Source of the DNA: Petrosia ficiformis
Taxonomy: Eukaryota > Porifera > Demospongiae > Haplosclerida > Petrosiidae
Assembly: GCA_947044365.1 (NCBI GenBank)
Contig: OX345636.1
Coordinates: forward strand, 4,174,001 to 4,238,000
Reading direction: 5' to 3'
Length of the DNA: 64,000 nucleotides
Shown: one piece after another, positions 23,526 through 34,854 of the stretch
Layout of the letters: every line of letters begins with the position of its first letter
Position numbering within the stretch: position 1 is the first letter of the stretch
Notes under the pieces: generated by a model
What the model was told of the DNA's origin: nothing
Database searches by the model: none
Seen by the model: only the letters and a program-made list of their open reading frames with translations
Position numbers and translations under genes: made by a program

Positions 23526-26500
23526 TTGGAAAAGATGACTGTTTTTTCATTGTGGTACTTGGTGGGGATACTTGTTGTAATTGGATTACTTATTGATGAT
23601 TTGGAGTGTCATGGCGTGAATCCACAAGATGATCGAGCTACATATGTTATTTCAAATGGAACCGATGATCCTACATGTTTCAATGCTGGTCGTAATAATC
23701 CGTGTAACACTCTCGGGTATGTTCTCAAAAACAGCTCAAAATATTGCCATAAAAACTGTACTGTTATAGTGCTTAGTTCTCAATCGAATCCATTGGATGG
23801 CATAGACATTACACTGAACAGAAGCCAGTCATTGCATGTATTTGGACAAGGTATGATAAGTATTGATTTCAATGAAATTTTAATCAATTTGAATGGTAAA
23901 TCTAGTGTTTCTTTTATTAATATCATTTTCCCATTTGCCTTTATAAGAATTTCTGGCTTCCATGTAATTCAGCTAATCAACACTTCATTTCGGAATGATA
24001 CACAGTTGGATTTCACACAAGGTACTTCACTTCAAATTGAAAATGCAACGTTTGCAAGCTCTCCACCAACAAAGCTTCCACTAGCATCAGTTACCTTTGG
24101 GCTTATAGATAACATCAATATAACACGTAGTTTGTTTATGTATAAAACTTTGTCTTTAATGATATACAATGCTGGTGAGGTTATTATCGAGGGCTGCATA
24201 TTTCGACATAATAATTCATCAAAACCTATCATTGCATTGCAAACGGACAACATGACACGGATATCATACACCATTACTAGCTGTCAGTTTGTATTTAACC
24301 AGGTTACTTCACTTATTTACTTCATGAGCAATGCGTCAATGTTTCTTCAGGGGATTTTCAATATCATGAATACAACTATATCGAATAACACTGCAGTTTT
24401 TGATAGCAGTCGAAACTCTCTAGCTTGCTTAATTTGTATTGATGCAAAAGCACAGTGCCAAATTGATATAACAAATAGCTCGATTTTGAGTAATATTGGT
24501 ATGGTTTTGAATGCTACTGATATAGCTGGTTGTGAGTACAGTATCATTAATTCCATAATTGCTTCGAATAATGCAAAAACTAGTATAATACATTTAATTA
24601 GCTATTTACCATGGCCATTCAATAATTCGGTAAATCTGCTGAATATTGATAATTCAACAATTGAAAATAACTATGCACCTTTTACAACTCAAGATGAAAA
24701 TGCCATAGTGTTTATGCAGTGTGGTTTGCGAGTAATGAGGATTAATAATACACGTTTTACATCAAACATTGGTACACCTTTAGCATTAATTGAATGTAAT
24801 GTGGAAGTACATGGTAACATATCATTTGACAATAATGTAGCTGTGTTTGGAGGAGGAGTATATTTCGATAAGTTTGCTTCTGTCAGTGGAAATGCTAAAA
24901 TTCAGTTTGTGAACAACATTGCTCAATATGGCACAGCATTATATCTTGGTAAGAACATGGATTGTTTACAAACTGACGATAGTAAATCAACGTGTGAAAT
25001 TGAGGTAAAACTATCGGGTATTTCTGATCAATCGTCACATATATTCTCCTATTCAAGTTGGTGTCAATGTAATGAAACATATAACAAAAGTTTCCAAACT
25101 TGTTGGAGCATCTCATATGATGAAGAACCTTTAATTTTATCCTATCCTACAAGTATCAGTGTCTCAGAACAAAAGATGAATCTGTTTGCTGGTGAAACAA
25201 TTGTACTAAACTTCACTGTATCTGACTGTAATAAAACTTCAACAACTTGTGTAGCAAATACCTTCCTTAGATGTGGCAATGAGCGTTACTGTAAGTTTGC
25301 TGACAACAGCATCATGCTAGCGGGTAATGTTAATCCGACACTGTTACTGTCAACGGGCATCATAGATACTAGATTAGTGATAGAATTAACTCGTGAACAT
25401 AAACTTATTGGCTCTGTAAGCTTGTTTTTTCAATGTGAGAGTCCCCCGGTCGGAACGTATGGGGCCTCCACAAATGTAACTATACGGTTAGTAGAGTGTC
25501 CTCTTGGTTTAGAGTATAATAGGAGTCTGAAACAATGTGTATGTTCAATAACTAATCATAGTGACGTATATTTGTGTTCACCTCAACATGGACATGTTTG
25601 TATAAGGAAGGGATACTGGTATAAAAACATTAAAATGGGTAAAGCATTTGTGACACGTTGTCCATATTCTTCATATTGTGATTTCTCAAAAAAGGCTTGT
25701 CCCTCTGATTTAGCAAGTGATGTATCTAAATTTGACTATTCTCACCTCGCTCAAAATCAAGATGGTCAGTGTCGTGATGGACACGGTGGTACTTTATGTA
25801 TGAATTGTGCTAAAAACAAGAGTTTCACTTACCTAGCTGTAATGTGTATTGATGAAAGCCAATGTAAGTCATGGCATCCGTACATGTTGTTGGTGATGAC
25901 TATTACATTTCCTTTATTAATTGGTATCTCTCTAATCTTGGTTGTTCAAATCCAGTCAGATATTGGGTCAGGATATCTTTATGGACCTTTATTCTTTCTT
26001 GCTGTTCTTAGTCAATTACCATTAGGACAGTACCCAACATTGGACAAAATAATATCTGTATTTGCAGCTAGTGTTCTACTTCAGTTTAAGGCAATTGGTT
26101 TTATTCCATGGTGTTTCTTTCCATCAATGAATCCTCTTTATAGTGCATTTTTACAGTTCCTAAATCCTATCATTATGTTTGTAGTTCTACTCACTACAGT
26201 GTTTATAGCTCGACGATGTCCCAGAATATTCCTTAGACTTCAGCGATCTCCAATGCAGGCCATGTGCATACTTATCCTTGTATCTTATTGGTCACTTATT
26301 CGTACATCAATTCTACTTCTAACTCCAGTTTATTTCAATGGAAATACAGTTGTACTTTTACAACCAGACCTTCAATATCTTCACAAGTCTCACATTCCTA
26401 TGTGGATTATATCATTATTAATAATGATATCACTTGGTGTCTTGGTATTTCTCATCATTCTTTCTCAACGTCTTAATTTTCATCGTATGAAACCTCTTCT

Positions 26501-26993
26501 TGATGAGTTACAGTCTTGTTATCATGATAAATATCGATGGTATGGTGTTGTGTATGTGTGCACATGGATAACAATACAAGGAGCGTTGTACAAGTATATT
26601 GTTTTTCAAACTGTAATTTTAGCAGTAACATTAGCTCATTGTCTAGTTCAGCCCTATAAAAAGAAGTGGCTAAATATGTGTGATACATGTCTTCTTCTTG
26701 ATCTTCTGTTCCTCTCAGCTTTGTTATCGGATCAGAATCAAGACATACCTCAAATGAAAGGAAAAGCTATTTATCTATTGGTTGTGATTCCATTATGTTT
26801 CATATGTGTTGGAGCGATTGGTATAATAACAGTTCGTACTGGACTGTTTTTTCTTGTCAAATGGTTATGTAAAATGCTCTTCAGTAAGTATAAAGAGAAA
26901 TTCATGGTACAACAGAATAGCATTCAAGAGCCTCAAAATGATTACTTTACTAATGAACGTGAACCCCTTATTCGTATTCTAGAAGAACAATAG
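23526..26993 (+). CDS. beta-helix-like ectodomain plus multi-pass membrane protein (putative orphan receptor)
   Basis: Single-exon ORF of 1155 residues. Residues about 1-29 form a signal peptide (WYLVGILVVIGLLI). Residues 35-480 are a long run of short Ile/Asn/Ser-rich beta repeats with many N-glycosylation sites (INNT, NNTA, NNSS types), like right-handed parallel beta-helix ectodomains. About 480-780 is Cys-rich, with CPLGLEYNRSLKQCVC near 658 and an EGF-like CRDGHGGTLCMNC near 748. From residue 783 to about 1105 there are nine or ten hydrophobic segments, beginning MLLVMTITFPLLIGISLILV and including GYLYGPLFFLAVLS and WYGVVYVCTWITIQGALY. A roughly 45-residue charged tail ends in EREPLIRILEEQ. 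I know this arrangement only as large uncharacterised gene families in sponges and some other early animals. A cell-surface receptor or adhesion role is inference. No frame breaks are present, and the lack of introns suggests possible retro-duplication. Confidence 0.85.
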   Translation: MEKMTVFSLWYLVGILVVIGLLIDDLECHGVNPQDDRATYVISNGTDDPTCFNAGRNNPCNTLGYVLKNSSKYCHKNCTVIVLSSQSNPLDGIDITLNRSQSLHVFGQGMISIDFNEILINLNGKSSVSFINIIFPFAFIRISGFHVIQLINTSFRNDTQLDFTQGTSLQIENATFASSPPTKLPLASVTFGLIDNINITRSLFMYKTLSLMIYNAGEVIIEGCIFRHNNSSKPIIALQTDNMTRISYTITSCQFVFNQVTSLIYFMSNASMFLQGIFNIMNTTISNNTAVFDSSRNSLACLICIDAKAQCQIDITNSSILSNIGMVLNATDIAGCEYSIINSIIASNNAKTSIIHLISYLPWPFNNSVNLLNIDNSTIENNYAPFTTQDENAIVFMQCGLRVMRINNTRFTSNIGTPLALIECNVEVHGNISFDNNVAVFGGGVYFDKFASVSGNAKIQFVNNIAQYGTALYLGKNMDCLQTDDSKSTCEIEVKLSGISDQSSHIFSYSSWCQCNETYNKSFQTCWSISYDEEPLILSYPTSISVSEQKMNLFAGETIVLNFTVSDCNKTSTTCVANTFLRCGNERYCKFADNSIMLAGNVNPTLLLSTGIIDTRLVIELTREHKLIGSVSLFFQCESPPVGTYGASTNVTIRLVECPLGLEYNRSLKQCVCSITNHSDVYLCSPQHGHVCIRKGYWYKNIKMGKAFVTRCPYSSYCDFSKKACPSDLASDVSKFDYSHLAQNQDGQCRDGHGGTLCMNCAKNKSFTYLAVMCIDESQCKSWHPYMLLVMTITFPLLIGISLILVVQIQSDIGSGYLYGPLFFLAVLSQLPLGQYPTLDKIISVFAASVLLQFKAIGFIPWCFFPSMNPLYSAFLQFLNPIIMFVVLLTTVFIARRCPRIFLRLQRSPMQAMCILILVSYWSLIRTSILLLTPVYFNGNTVVLLQPDLQYLHKSHIPMWIISLLIMISLGVLVFLIILSQRLNFHRMKPLLDELQSCYHDKYRWYGVVYVCTWITIQGALYKYIVFQTVILAVTLAHCLVQPYKKKWLNMCDTCLLLDLLFLSALLSDQNQDIPQMKGKAIYLLVVIPLCFICVGAIGIITVRTGLFFLVKWLCKMLFSKYKEKFMVQQNSIQEPQNDYFTNEREPLIRILEEQ

Positions 26994-28199
26994 TATTTTG
27001 TTATTGTTACTGAGTAATTTTGTGTGCCTTAATTTTTAAAGTAGATGTTAAATTGTGGATTGTCACAAAGTTGAATATATTTTTTACTGTAACGGTATTT
27101 TGTGTTTCTATAACAACCATAGTTATGATTGATTGTTAATTTGCTTGACATAGTGATAATAGTTAAGTATATAGTTTGATCTAAGCATAGTTGTACTCCT
27201 ATGCATGAACATTGCATGCATGCAGTTTCATCTATTCCTCATGCAACATGTTTCAGATCCAATTCAATACCGAGTAGAAATTGTGTTGTGCAAATATGGT
27301 TCATTTTTTTAATGTAATTATAATAATAACAGAGATTAGAAGTGTTGTGATTATTATGACAACAGTTTATTTAACATACACATAATGGTTACAAATCCCC
27401 TGTACTATTTCCATACACTTTGTTATCTGATAGATGTTTGTAGTACTTGTAGTTTTAGATAATATTATGTATACTGCTGGCATACATGCACTAGTATCTA
27501 GAGTTAACTCATTACAACCATTTGAAGCTTGACAGATACTCCCTGTAGTACATAGGTGCCAACAGTAGTACGGAATCATACAGCCATGCAGTTAAGTAAT
27601 TGGGTGTGTGAATCGTGTTGCGAAGTTTTGATCTGTGAAATACGTCAATAATAGAACAGTGTTGAATGTAGTCAATGTAGGTGTTTGTCTTATCTCTCTA
27701 ACAATGGAAGTGCCTCTATATAACTTTAAGTAAGTACTTAAAGCAGTATCAGATTTGTGTGTAACTAATGCTTTCTTATATTAGAACATACAGTGATACA
27801 AAAGACTAACTGAATTAAAATTAACTTTTCAAACTCATGTATTATAAAGCTACTCAGGACAAACATGATTCAAGCAGCTGAAGTTGTATAAATTTACAGG
27901 TTTAATAGAACAAAAATTGTTGTTGTTACTTTCTTAATGGACAGGGCTGGGTATTACTAATTGATTAATGATTTAATTATTCAATATTGAATTCTTCTGA
28001 TTATGGATTGTATTTGTAAACGTATGTGATATCGATTATGCTAATAATTCCAAAAGACATAATACTTTTCAATCATACTGCAGCGAATAATGTATAATAT
28101 GCACGAAGTGAGTGACAGGAAGCCTGGAATTTTCTGTATTAATTGGCCTAATTACCTCCACTGAATCAATTTGAATTATTTAAAATTAGAATCAAAACA
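26994..28199. other. 3' flank of receptor-like gene; no further gene seen
   Basis: Probable 3' UTR follows the TAG stop. AATAAT and AATTATAATAATAACAGAG-type A-rich sequence occurs at 27310-27335, but I do not see one decisive poly(A) signal. Nothing coding is recognised up to the hairpin element at 28200. Confidence 0.4.
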
Positions 28200-28450
28200 A
28201 GAATAATAAAAAACATGAAAGAGTATGTAGGGATATACATCAAAACCGAAAAAACACAGGAACATGATGGCTTTGGCAACAAAATGAAATACCACTTCCA
28301 CATAACAACCCTACATAAGTATACACAGCTAGGGTAAAGGCAAAACAGAAAGAAGCGATACTTATGTACAGTTGTCAATTGCCAAAGCCATCTTGTTCCT
28401 GTGCTTTTTTTCGGTTTGATATATATCCCTACTTACTCTTTCATTTAAAA
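28200..28450. mobile_element. hairpin MITE (family also at 41030-41290 and 54060-54260)
   Basis: The left arm about 28205-28280 (AATAATAAAAAACATGAAAG, GTAGGGATATA, ACAGGAACATGATGGCTTTG) is complementary to 28379-28450 (GCCAAAGCCATCTTGTTCCT, TATCCCTAC, TCTTTCATTT). The centre also contains CCACTTCCACATAACAACC, shared with the 54 kb copy. Non-coding; terminal CAAGAATAATAAAA ends are shared by the three copies. Confidence 0.75.
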
Positions 28451-28512
28451 AAAAATTTTGTAAAACTATTTTTGCAAGTATGTATATAATAATATTGTAA
28501 TCTTATATGTCT

Positions 28513-29045
28513 TTTACTTCAATGTTGTCACAATATGTACTTAAATTTCTTTACAATAAACGAAGTTGGAAAGATATGTGGAACGGATTTGTATTACATC
28601 ATATATTAGATATAAGAAAGATAGTGTTTGCAATTATATGTATATAAATAAGTACTGGGCAGCTGCAGAGTTTCAGAGATGTTGACATTTTGTATTTCAA
28701 TTATAACTATTATTATCATTATAACACATTGTGTACTTGTGGAATAAGGACCAGATTCATTATTTATCTGCTATGAGTAAGTTATCTTTGTCGTGTTTAA
28801 ATGGATTAAAAGTGTTTCAACTGGTGATCAATCTGATACAATAACTATTGCTTCAATGTTGTCACAATATCTGTACTTAAATTTTTTGAAGTTGGAAAGC
28901 TATTGACCGGATTTGTATTACATCACGTTAGATATAGGAAAGTTAGTAATTTCAACAATTATTTGTAATGACCTGTATAGATAAATACTTGACAAAGTTT
29001 CAGAGTTTCCTAGACTTGTATTTCAGCAATAACTATTATTATACT
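28513..29045. repeat. diverged ~340-bp direct duplication
   Basis: 28513-28730 and 28850-29045 share CTTCAATGTTGTCACAATAT, CGGATTTGTATTACATCA, the TTAGATATA(A/G)GAAAG(A/T)TAGT block and TAACTATTATTAT in the same order. No coding potential is seen. Confidence 0.65.
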
Positions 29046-29085
29046 GTTAATTATATATAACGTGCTATGTAATTATAATTTACGC

Positions 29086-29148
29086 GTGAGCTCAGCGATC
29101 TTACGAAGAGGCTACAGAGACCGAGGCTTGTGGTTCCAATTCTGTCAA
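29086..29148 (+). ncRNA. possible tRNA-like / SINE pol III promoter
   Basis: TGAGCTCAGCGA at about 29088 resembles an internal A box, and GGTTCCAATTC at about 29131 resembles a B box, about 43 bp apart. I could not fold a full cloverleaf with an acceptor stem, so this is at most a tRNA-derived SINE remnant or chance. Confidence 0.2.
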
Positions 29149-29149
29149 T

Positions 29150-30540
29150 AGGAAGTTTGGTGGTTCTTCAACTTATAAGAGCAAAGCTTTTTTTTTAAAG
29201 ACAGTAACTATGGAATATAACGAAGCATATAGTATTAAACAGAGATTAACATTCAGTTATAATATTATGACAGTTTTTAGTTGTTTATTATGTAATGAGA
29301 TTGAGTAAAGACACATCTCACTCATAATTATAGCACTTTCACTCATTTTGAATTGTGTTGTCACTCGTTTCAAGGTTGAGAGCTCTGAGGTTATAATTTT
29401 ACAAATTACTGTCAGAGGAAGTGTAACCAACTAATAGAATACTATTTTGAAGTTAGCTTAATTAAGGTACTAAGTGAAAGGAGATTGGTTTGGGATGTTG
29501 ATGTACGTGTAATGTATAGAATTGCTTTCTAGCTAGTTCTAGTGAGAGAGAATGGGATGTTGGGAGACTAAATGAAAATATCGTTTGGCTTGAGTGGGAT
29601 GAGGTTGAGGTGACTGTTAGATTGCTCCAAAAGGTCTAGAAATTTGCAAAGAATCTGCATTCAGTTGTTATAATGTGTCACACTATCTGCATGTTACTAG
29701 ACTGAACTATGGAATCCTCAGTACACGCATCCGTGATGCTAAGCCACACCTCACAATTATGGTTGATCAAGGTGGGCGTGGTTATAATAATTTCGAGATT
29801 TAATTAAGGGGCTACACCATTCACAAATTAAGTTGCTGGAGCTGATGCTGCTGAATGATTTTCTATACTTCGTTTAACAGCAAGCTGTGGGCAATAATGG
29901 TATCCATAGTCAGCACGATAAGTTAAGTTATATATACGTTTATACAAGTATTGTACTATTTTTAGTAGGGCATTATTCTGCATACCTAGGTACGCCTCTG
30001 CATGTTTGTTGAGACTTGCGTTTTCATTGTGTATTACCAGCATCAACTGGAATATACAGCACCGGAAGTAGGCGTGGCAATGGTTTAATTTGACACATTA
30101 AAACCCTAATGATAAGCGACCCTAGGATCAAGGGGTGTGTTGTATTAATTTTAATGAGGTGCCGTGTATTCCAGTTGACCCTATTACCATTCACTACAGT
30201 ACTTAGTTGCTGCCTGTGTAGATACAAAAAAATACTTGATTTGTCTTTCATTGGAAGTTGCCAAATACTTGGTTGGTTTGCATGCGTATATGTATGGTGT
30301 ATTCTACTGTGTGTTAATGATAGTTTTATCAATGTAGAGGTTTATTGTACGTGCGAGTACAAAATTATAAAAGATATTATTAAACACTTATTAGTTGATT
30401 GTAAAAAGCGAACCTAAGGCCTCTTCAAATAAAAGATGTGTTGTTAGTTACAAATAAATTCACAGTAAAGTATATTTTATATACATGCATTTGTGTTGTA
30501 AAAATGACTTCAGGGAGATTTTATGATAACCTAACCCTCC
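29150..30540. other. no clear gene
   Basis: A 102-codon plus-strand frame at 30109-30417 ends CTCEYKIIKDIIKHLLVDC, whose Cys/His spacing vaguely recalls the end of LINE proteins, but nothing else supports it. 30440-30570 is an inverted relative of 53450-53580 (AAATGCATGTGT, ATGATAACCTA blocks). Confidence 0.35.
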
Positions 30541-30757
30541 AATTCATATACTATATATGCAGTTTAAATGGTTTATATGTGGATAATATATAATTATATA
30601 TATATATATATATATGTTATATATAACATGTTTCAGAGGTCTATATGCGTTATATAAACCTGCCACGAGGTAAGATATCACCTGAGGGCGTAATTTAAAT
30701 TCTGAGAAATATAAACTTACACGCCCCATAGAAATGTATGGGCTATGAATCTCATTA

Positions 30758-30791
<34 letters not shown>

Positions 30792-30794
<3 letters not shown>

Positions 30795-30969
30795 TGTTCT
30801 GCCCAGGATATTTAGAGGGTGGTTGAATTCTACATTGCATTTAGTGTTGTTTATCCAGTATATACTTAATTCTGTCTCAGTAGCCTATATATGTATTTTT
30901 GAGAGGTGGTTAATTTATCTAAGAGGTGGTTATTCCCAACCAGTGCCCACCAGTGTGGGCAGAACACTG
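30792..30969. mobile_element. 178-bp MITE with 14-bp TIR, hAT-like
   Basis: The ends CAGTGTTCTGCCCA and TGGGCAGAACACTG are exact inverted repeats. They lie inside (TA)n runs, so the 8-bp flanks ATATATAT and ATATATAA agree but prove little. CAGTG ends and an 8-bp duplication fit the hAT superfamily. There is no coding sequence. Confidence 0.7.
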
Positions 30970-31027
30970 ATATATAAATATATATATATATAAATATATA
31001 TATATAATTATCATGTTTCAAAGGGCT

Positions 31028-31069
31028 GATATAAACCTGCCATGAGGAAGTCGTGGCAGGTTTATATTA
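31028..31069. repeat. 14-bp hairpin related to 30655 and 33345 motifs
   Basis: ATATAAACCTGCCA at 31030-31043 pairs with TGGCAGGTTTATAT at 31054-31067. The same ATAAACCTG(C/G)CA core recurs at about 30653 and 33346, each beside TA-rich tracts, so they are probably parts of one repeat family. Confidence 0.6.
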
Positions 31070-31491
31070 CTAATATAGACTGATAAAACTTGTTATATCT
31101 TATCATACCTGGTGTGTTGTAGGTGGGATATATAATAATCAGTATTAGATTTAGAAGGCGTTTAGGCGTTGTTTTACCACCTACTTTTCAATATTGACGC
31201 CTACTTTGCACATTAAAGCGTCTATGCAATGAAAAATGCAAAAACGCTAAATTAGAAACGAACTATTATGGTATTATTATACACACGTGATTATGGCAAG
31301 TTTGGACAGTTGGCTGCTCCACACAGAGTAGACTAACAACACAGGTGATGAAACTGAATCAGATGAATCAGAGCCACAACCCAGACAAGCAAAAAGTAGG
31401 AGAGTTGATTATGTTATGTTATGTTACTATTTCATTAATTTACAAAGAGAAGCCCACTATTAAATTTCTAGATCTAACTCTGATAATAATT

Positions 31492-31561
31492 ATAACACGT
31501 GGCACTCGGGGTTATATCAGATTTATAAAAACCTCTGATATAACCCTTGTGCCGTGTTATA
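31492..31561. repeat. hairpin beside dead Crypton
   Basis: ATAACACG, a 3-nt-different middle and GGTTATATCAGA at 31492-31521 pair with TCTGATATAACC and CGTGTTAT at 31534-31560. It is followed by a TA run at 31571-31586. Confidence 0.6.
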
Positions 31562-31805
31562 ACCTTAACATATATATATATATATATCATGGTTATATTT
31601 CCACGTACAAAAATAGTACGCGTTTTAGTATATTCTATTTAACACACACAGGTTAATATTTTACAATATAAACCTGAAAAGAGGTTTATATTTAAAATAT
31701 ATACTAGTGGGTGTGGTTACAAGCAATTATCACTTTTCAAAATGATTACACAAAAAAGTGATAGACTGAAAATGAACTTTGAAATTGTATCAATTACGAA
31801 AATTC

Positions 31806-33116
31806 TCAATGAATATTAAAGTTGATTGTGCATCCTGTAAGGTTTTGAAAGTTAAACATCTTGTTCTCTTTACCTTCACCAGAAGGCAGTGGTAGCTTTT
31901 CAATGGATTGAAGAGTTGCAAGCTTGCTCGTACTTATGTCTGTTTCCTCACACTGACTAGAAGTTGTTTTCATGGCATTAGTTGATGACAGAACCTTGGA
32001 AACTTCCATTCTCTGAGCATCTGTTGTCCTTTCATAGGATCGAACCCCTCCAATACTAAGGCGCCTGCTTCGTTCCATTATCATCTTTTCAGGGACTCCT
32101 CCTACGTACATTCGGGTAATTCCTGAAGCCCTTGAACCATGATTGTTGATGCCAGTTGAGTCCAATCCTGCTGCTATGAACATGTCCTTCAATTTACGTG
32201 AAAGTACATTATGAGCAACAGGAATATTGAAATACCACAATGTATCTTCTTTTGAGATTGTTTTTTTAGGTTTGCGGGATTTCTGCCCTTTGCATCTTCT
32301 GGCAGAAGTGATACATAGCGTTCAAACAAGTTGACGAAACATCTCTCACCAAGTGAAGGATTAGCATACTGTGTAACCACTTTATTTTCCAAGTAGACCT
32401 GGTGAACAAACCTTGTCTGTTCATCCATGTTCAGCATAATTATGTAACACATTTAATTGTCTCCCCTTCTGTAGTGGGATGTGGCACTTCTTCAATTTCA
32501 AACTGATTAAGCTTCAAATCTCTATGTTCAACACCACCACGGAGACAAAAACATACCCCACAATAGAAAAAAATTGCATTCTGTAAAGAAGTGGGTGAAT
32601 GTGTCCCCATTACTCCCTTATCCCACAAAGTTTCCTCTTCTTGTGAAGTAACAACTCTTGCTTGCTTCTTTTTTGCTCCTACTCCATCAGTGAGCAACTT
32701 TTTAGAGGGATTGTTGAGTACATGATGTAGGGGCTTAAACACCTGATCATCAATGTCCAAGAAGTTGCTGGCAGTGGGATTTTGGTTTGCTCACAACTCT
32801 GCAAATTGATGAGTAGCTGCAATAGGGCCTTGGGACATTATGGTTCATCCGAGCGCTGTTTCGCCTCAACAATAAATCTACACAACATTTCACAAACTTT
32901 CTTCAAATCAGCTTTGTTCCATAAACGTTCAACTTCGACCTCAATCGTTACTTCTAACCCATTCTTAAATACATTGAACGCCCATCTTTGAGACCGCCCT
33001 GTATTCTTACTCATTGGCTTCCCTTTTAATGATTGCATTTCTTGGTCTGAAGTCTTTGCAAATCGCTTTTTCAGTGGACTTGCACTGTTTTCTTCTTCTC
33101 TACGCTTCAAAGACAA
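31806..33116 (-). pseudogene. second Crypton-type tyrosine recombinase, inactivated
   Basis: Coding pieces lie in different frames: 33116-32838 (N-terminal, RWAFNVFKNGLEVTIE), 32760-32440 (FCLRGGVEHRDLKLNQF), 32452-32200 (YANPSLGERCFVNLFERYV) and 32240-31806 (NHGSRASGITRMY, GVRSYERT, ending FQNLTGCTINFNIH). The domain order matches the recombinase at 4813-6228, and both end with a similar C-terminal NLTGCTINFN / NLSNCTDITIN motif. At least three frameshifts separate the pieces. The active-site His of the (G)H motif is also changed: the position aligned with TGHRS reads SRRLS. Arg, HxxR and Tyr remain. Confidence 0.75.
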
Positions 33117-33379
33117 AGAAAGACGCTTCTTCTTAAGTGAGGCTTACTACTCTCGCCTTTCTCGGCGATTCATCAATGAAGATGAAACTGAACTGTCTTC
33201 TACGTTCTTGTGAGAATGTGAGTATGTCTATACTGCGCATGCGCGAAATTGCAAAAATGGCGTCGTCAGAAATATAACCATGATATATATCAGATATAAC
33301 ATGATTTTTCGATCTATGATAAAATATAAACCTGGCAACTCGGGCCTCGGATATTTTATCATATAGACCTCAAAATCAT

Positions 33380-33389
33380 GATATATATT

Positions 33390-33451
<62 letters not shown>

Positions 33452-33470
33452 TTATATATATATATAATAA
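33380..33470. repeat. (TA)n microsatellite
   Basis: Long TA run with TTTATA interruptions, separating the dead Crypton region from the retroelement ORF. Confidence 0.9.
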
Positions 33471-33473
33471 TTA

Positions 33474-34574
33474 ATGACAAAATGGCGACGGTACATGGGA
33501 GAAAAAAAAGAAAGTCATATGAAAGAAAGTTACAAGAAAGTGAGCAAGAAAACAACTGGAGACGAGCTTAGGAAGCGTTGTTGTATGTGTTGCTCGACTG
33601 GGACTTGCCAAAGATGTTCGTGTTTGGCTCAGGACTCTCCTTGTACTTCATGTGTGCCACTTCGTTTAAATAAATGCATAAATCAAACAGAACCTTTGAT
33701 TCAACAGCACACCAGTAGTCAGGATAGAGATTATGAAATAAATGAAACATATGAGCGTACTCGTTTGGGATCGATTGCTGGTACTCGAATGGAACTAGCC
33801 TTTGGGGCAAAGCTTGTGAATGTGGAAAGTAACAGAATAGAAGATGATGTGTGGTTTCATAGATGGAGACGGTTGGTTTCTAAGTATTCTGGTAGTATGT
33901 ATAATCTACCTAGTGGAAATATCAGTAAAGAGTTTGTTGGATTACTAGCTGACGAGATTATGATGTTATCAAAAAGGTCACTTTGTTCTGAAAGAGTATT
34001 GGTATATTGTCGGGTGATTCTACAACGGGATCATATGATTAAGAGGGGTTCGGATATTCGGCTTCTCATCAAACACCGGCTAGAGGCATGGAAAAACGAA
34101 AACTTTGATGGGCTAGTTCAGGAAACCATTTGGTGTACGAGACAGACATCTCACAGGTCATTGTCTACAGACCAGGATCATATTATGAAGGTTTTCACAA
34201 GGTTGATGTTAAGGGGTGAGCTGAGAGCTGCAACTAGGTGGATAACAGAAAGAGGTTCTAGTAAAGTCCTTTCCCCATCTGATGTGGTAGATTCGAATAT
34301 TATGACGGTACTGGATGTTCTTAAAGAGAAGCACCCCGAACCTGTTTCGGTGGATGAGAAGGCTTTTGCCAACTGTGAAGAATTACCTGCTATGATGGAT
34401 GTAACTATAACGAGTGGTCATGTTGAGCGTGTAGCTAGAGCATTGCATGGTGGAGCAGGTCCAAGTGGTATTAATTCAAGTCATAGACTATGTTCGTACA
34501 TCATTGTCATTCGCTATTATTCGAGCCACTGGTTTATGTCTACGAGGGTCAAGGGTGCCATGGAGAAGTGGTAG
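33474..34574 (+). pseudogene. N-terminal part of a retroelement-like ORF with internal deletion
   Basis: A 366-codon ORF. Residues 35-70 form a Cys cluster (CCMCCSTGTCQRCSC, then CTSCVPL and a further Cys). Residues 95-340 are helical, with LVQETIWCTRQT and a region ending LHGGAGPSGINSSH. That last motif is typical of the stretch just before the reverse transcriptase palm in a widespread invertebrate element. Here the RT core is absent: after about residue 343 the sequence continues, in another frame, as VRTSLSFAIIRATGLCLRGS, which I believe is the element's C-terminal part. An alternative upstream frame from 33483 (MATVHGRKKRKSYERK) suggests a shift at an A8 run near 33504-33511. The family assignment is from memory of motifs and is moderate. 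Confidence 0.45.
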
Positions 34575-34708
34575 GGGATTTGAAGATGGAGTGGGCCTGC
34601 CTATATGTGGATTATGAATGACTCTATTGGATTGGAAGAAATTTTCATTATATTGACTTATTCCAAAATTATTCATTTTAAAAACAAATCCTTTATTTAT
34701 TTAAAAAA

Positions 34709-34760
34709 AATATATATATATATATATATAATATTATATTATATATAATTATGTATATAT
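34709..34760. repeat. (TA)n microsatellite
   Basis: TA run following the retroelement ORF; the matching run on the other side is at 33380-33470. Confidence 0.85.
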
Positions 34761-34854
34761 AGTCATATACCAAATATGTCCAAATGGTATACAGTTTCTA
34801 TAATTTCCATAGTAACCTTCCTTTATGTAGACACCATTTTAAAATCAAGATCTT

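Noticed and set aside
30544..30993. ORFs with runs of Ile-Tyr
   Set aside because: They translate (TA)n microsatellites and MITE sequence.
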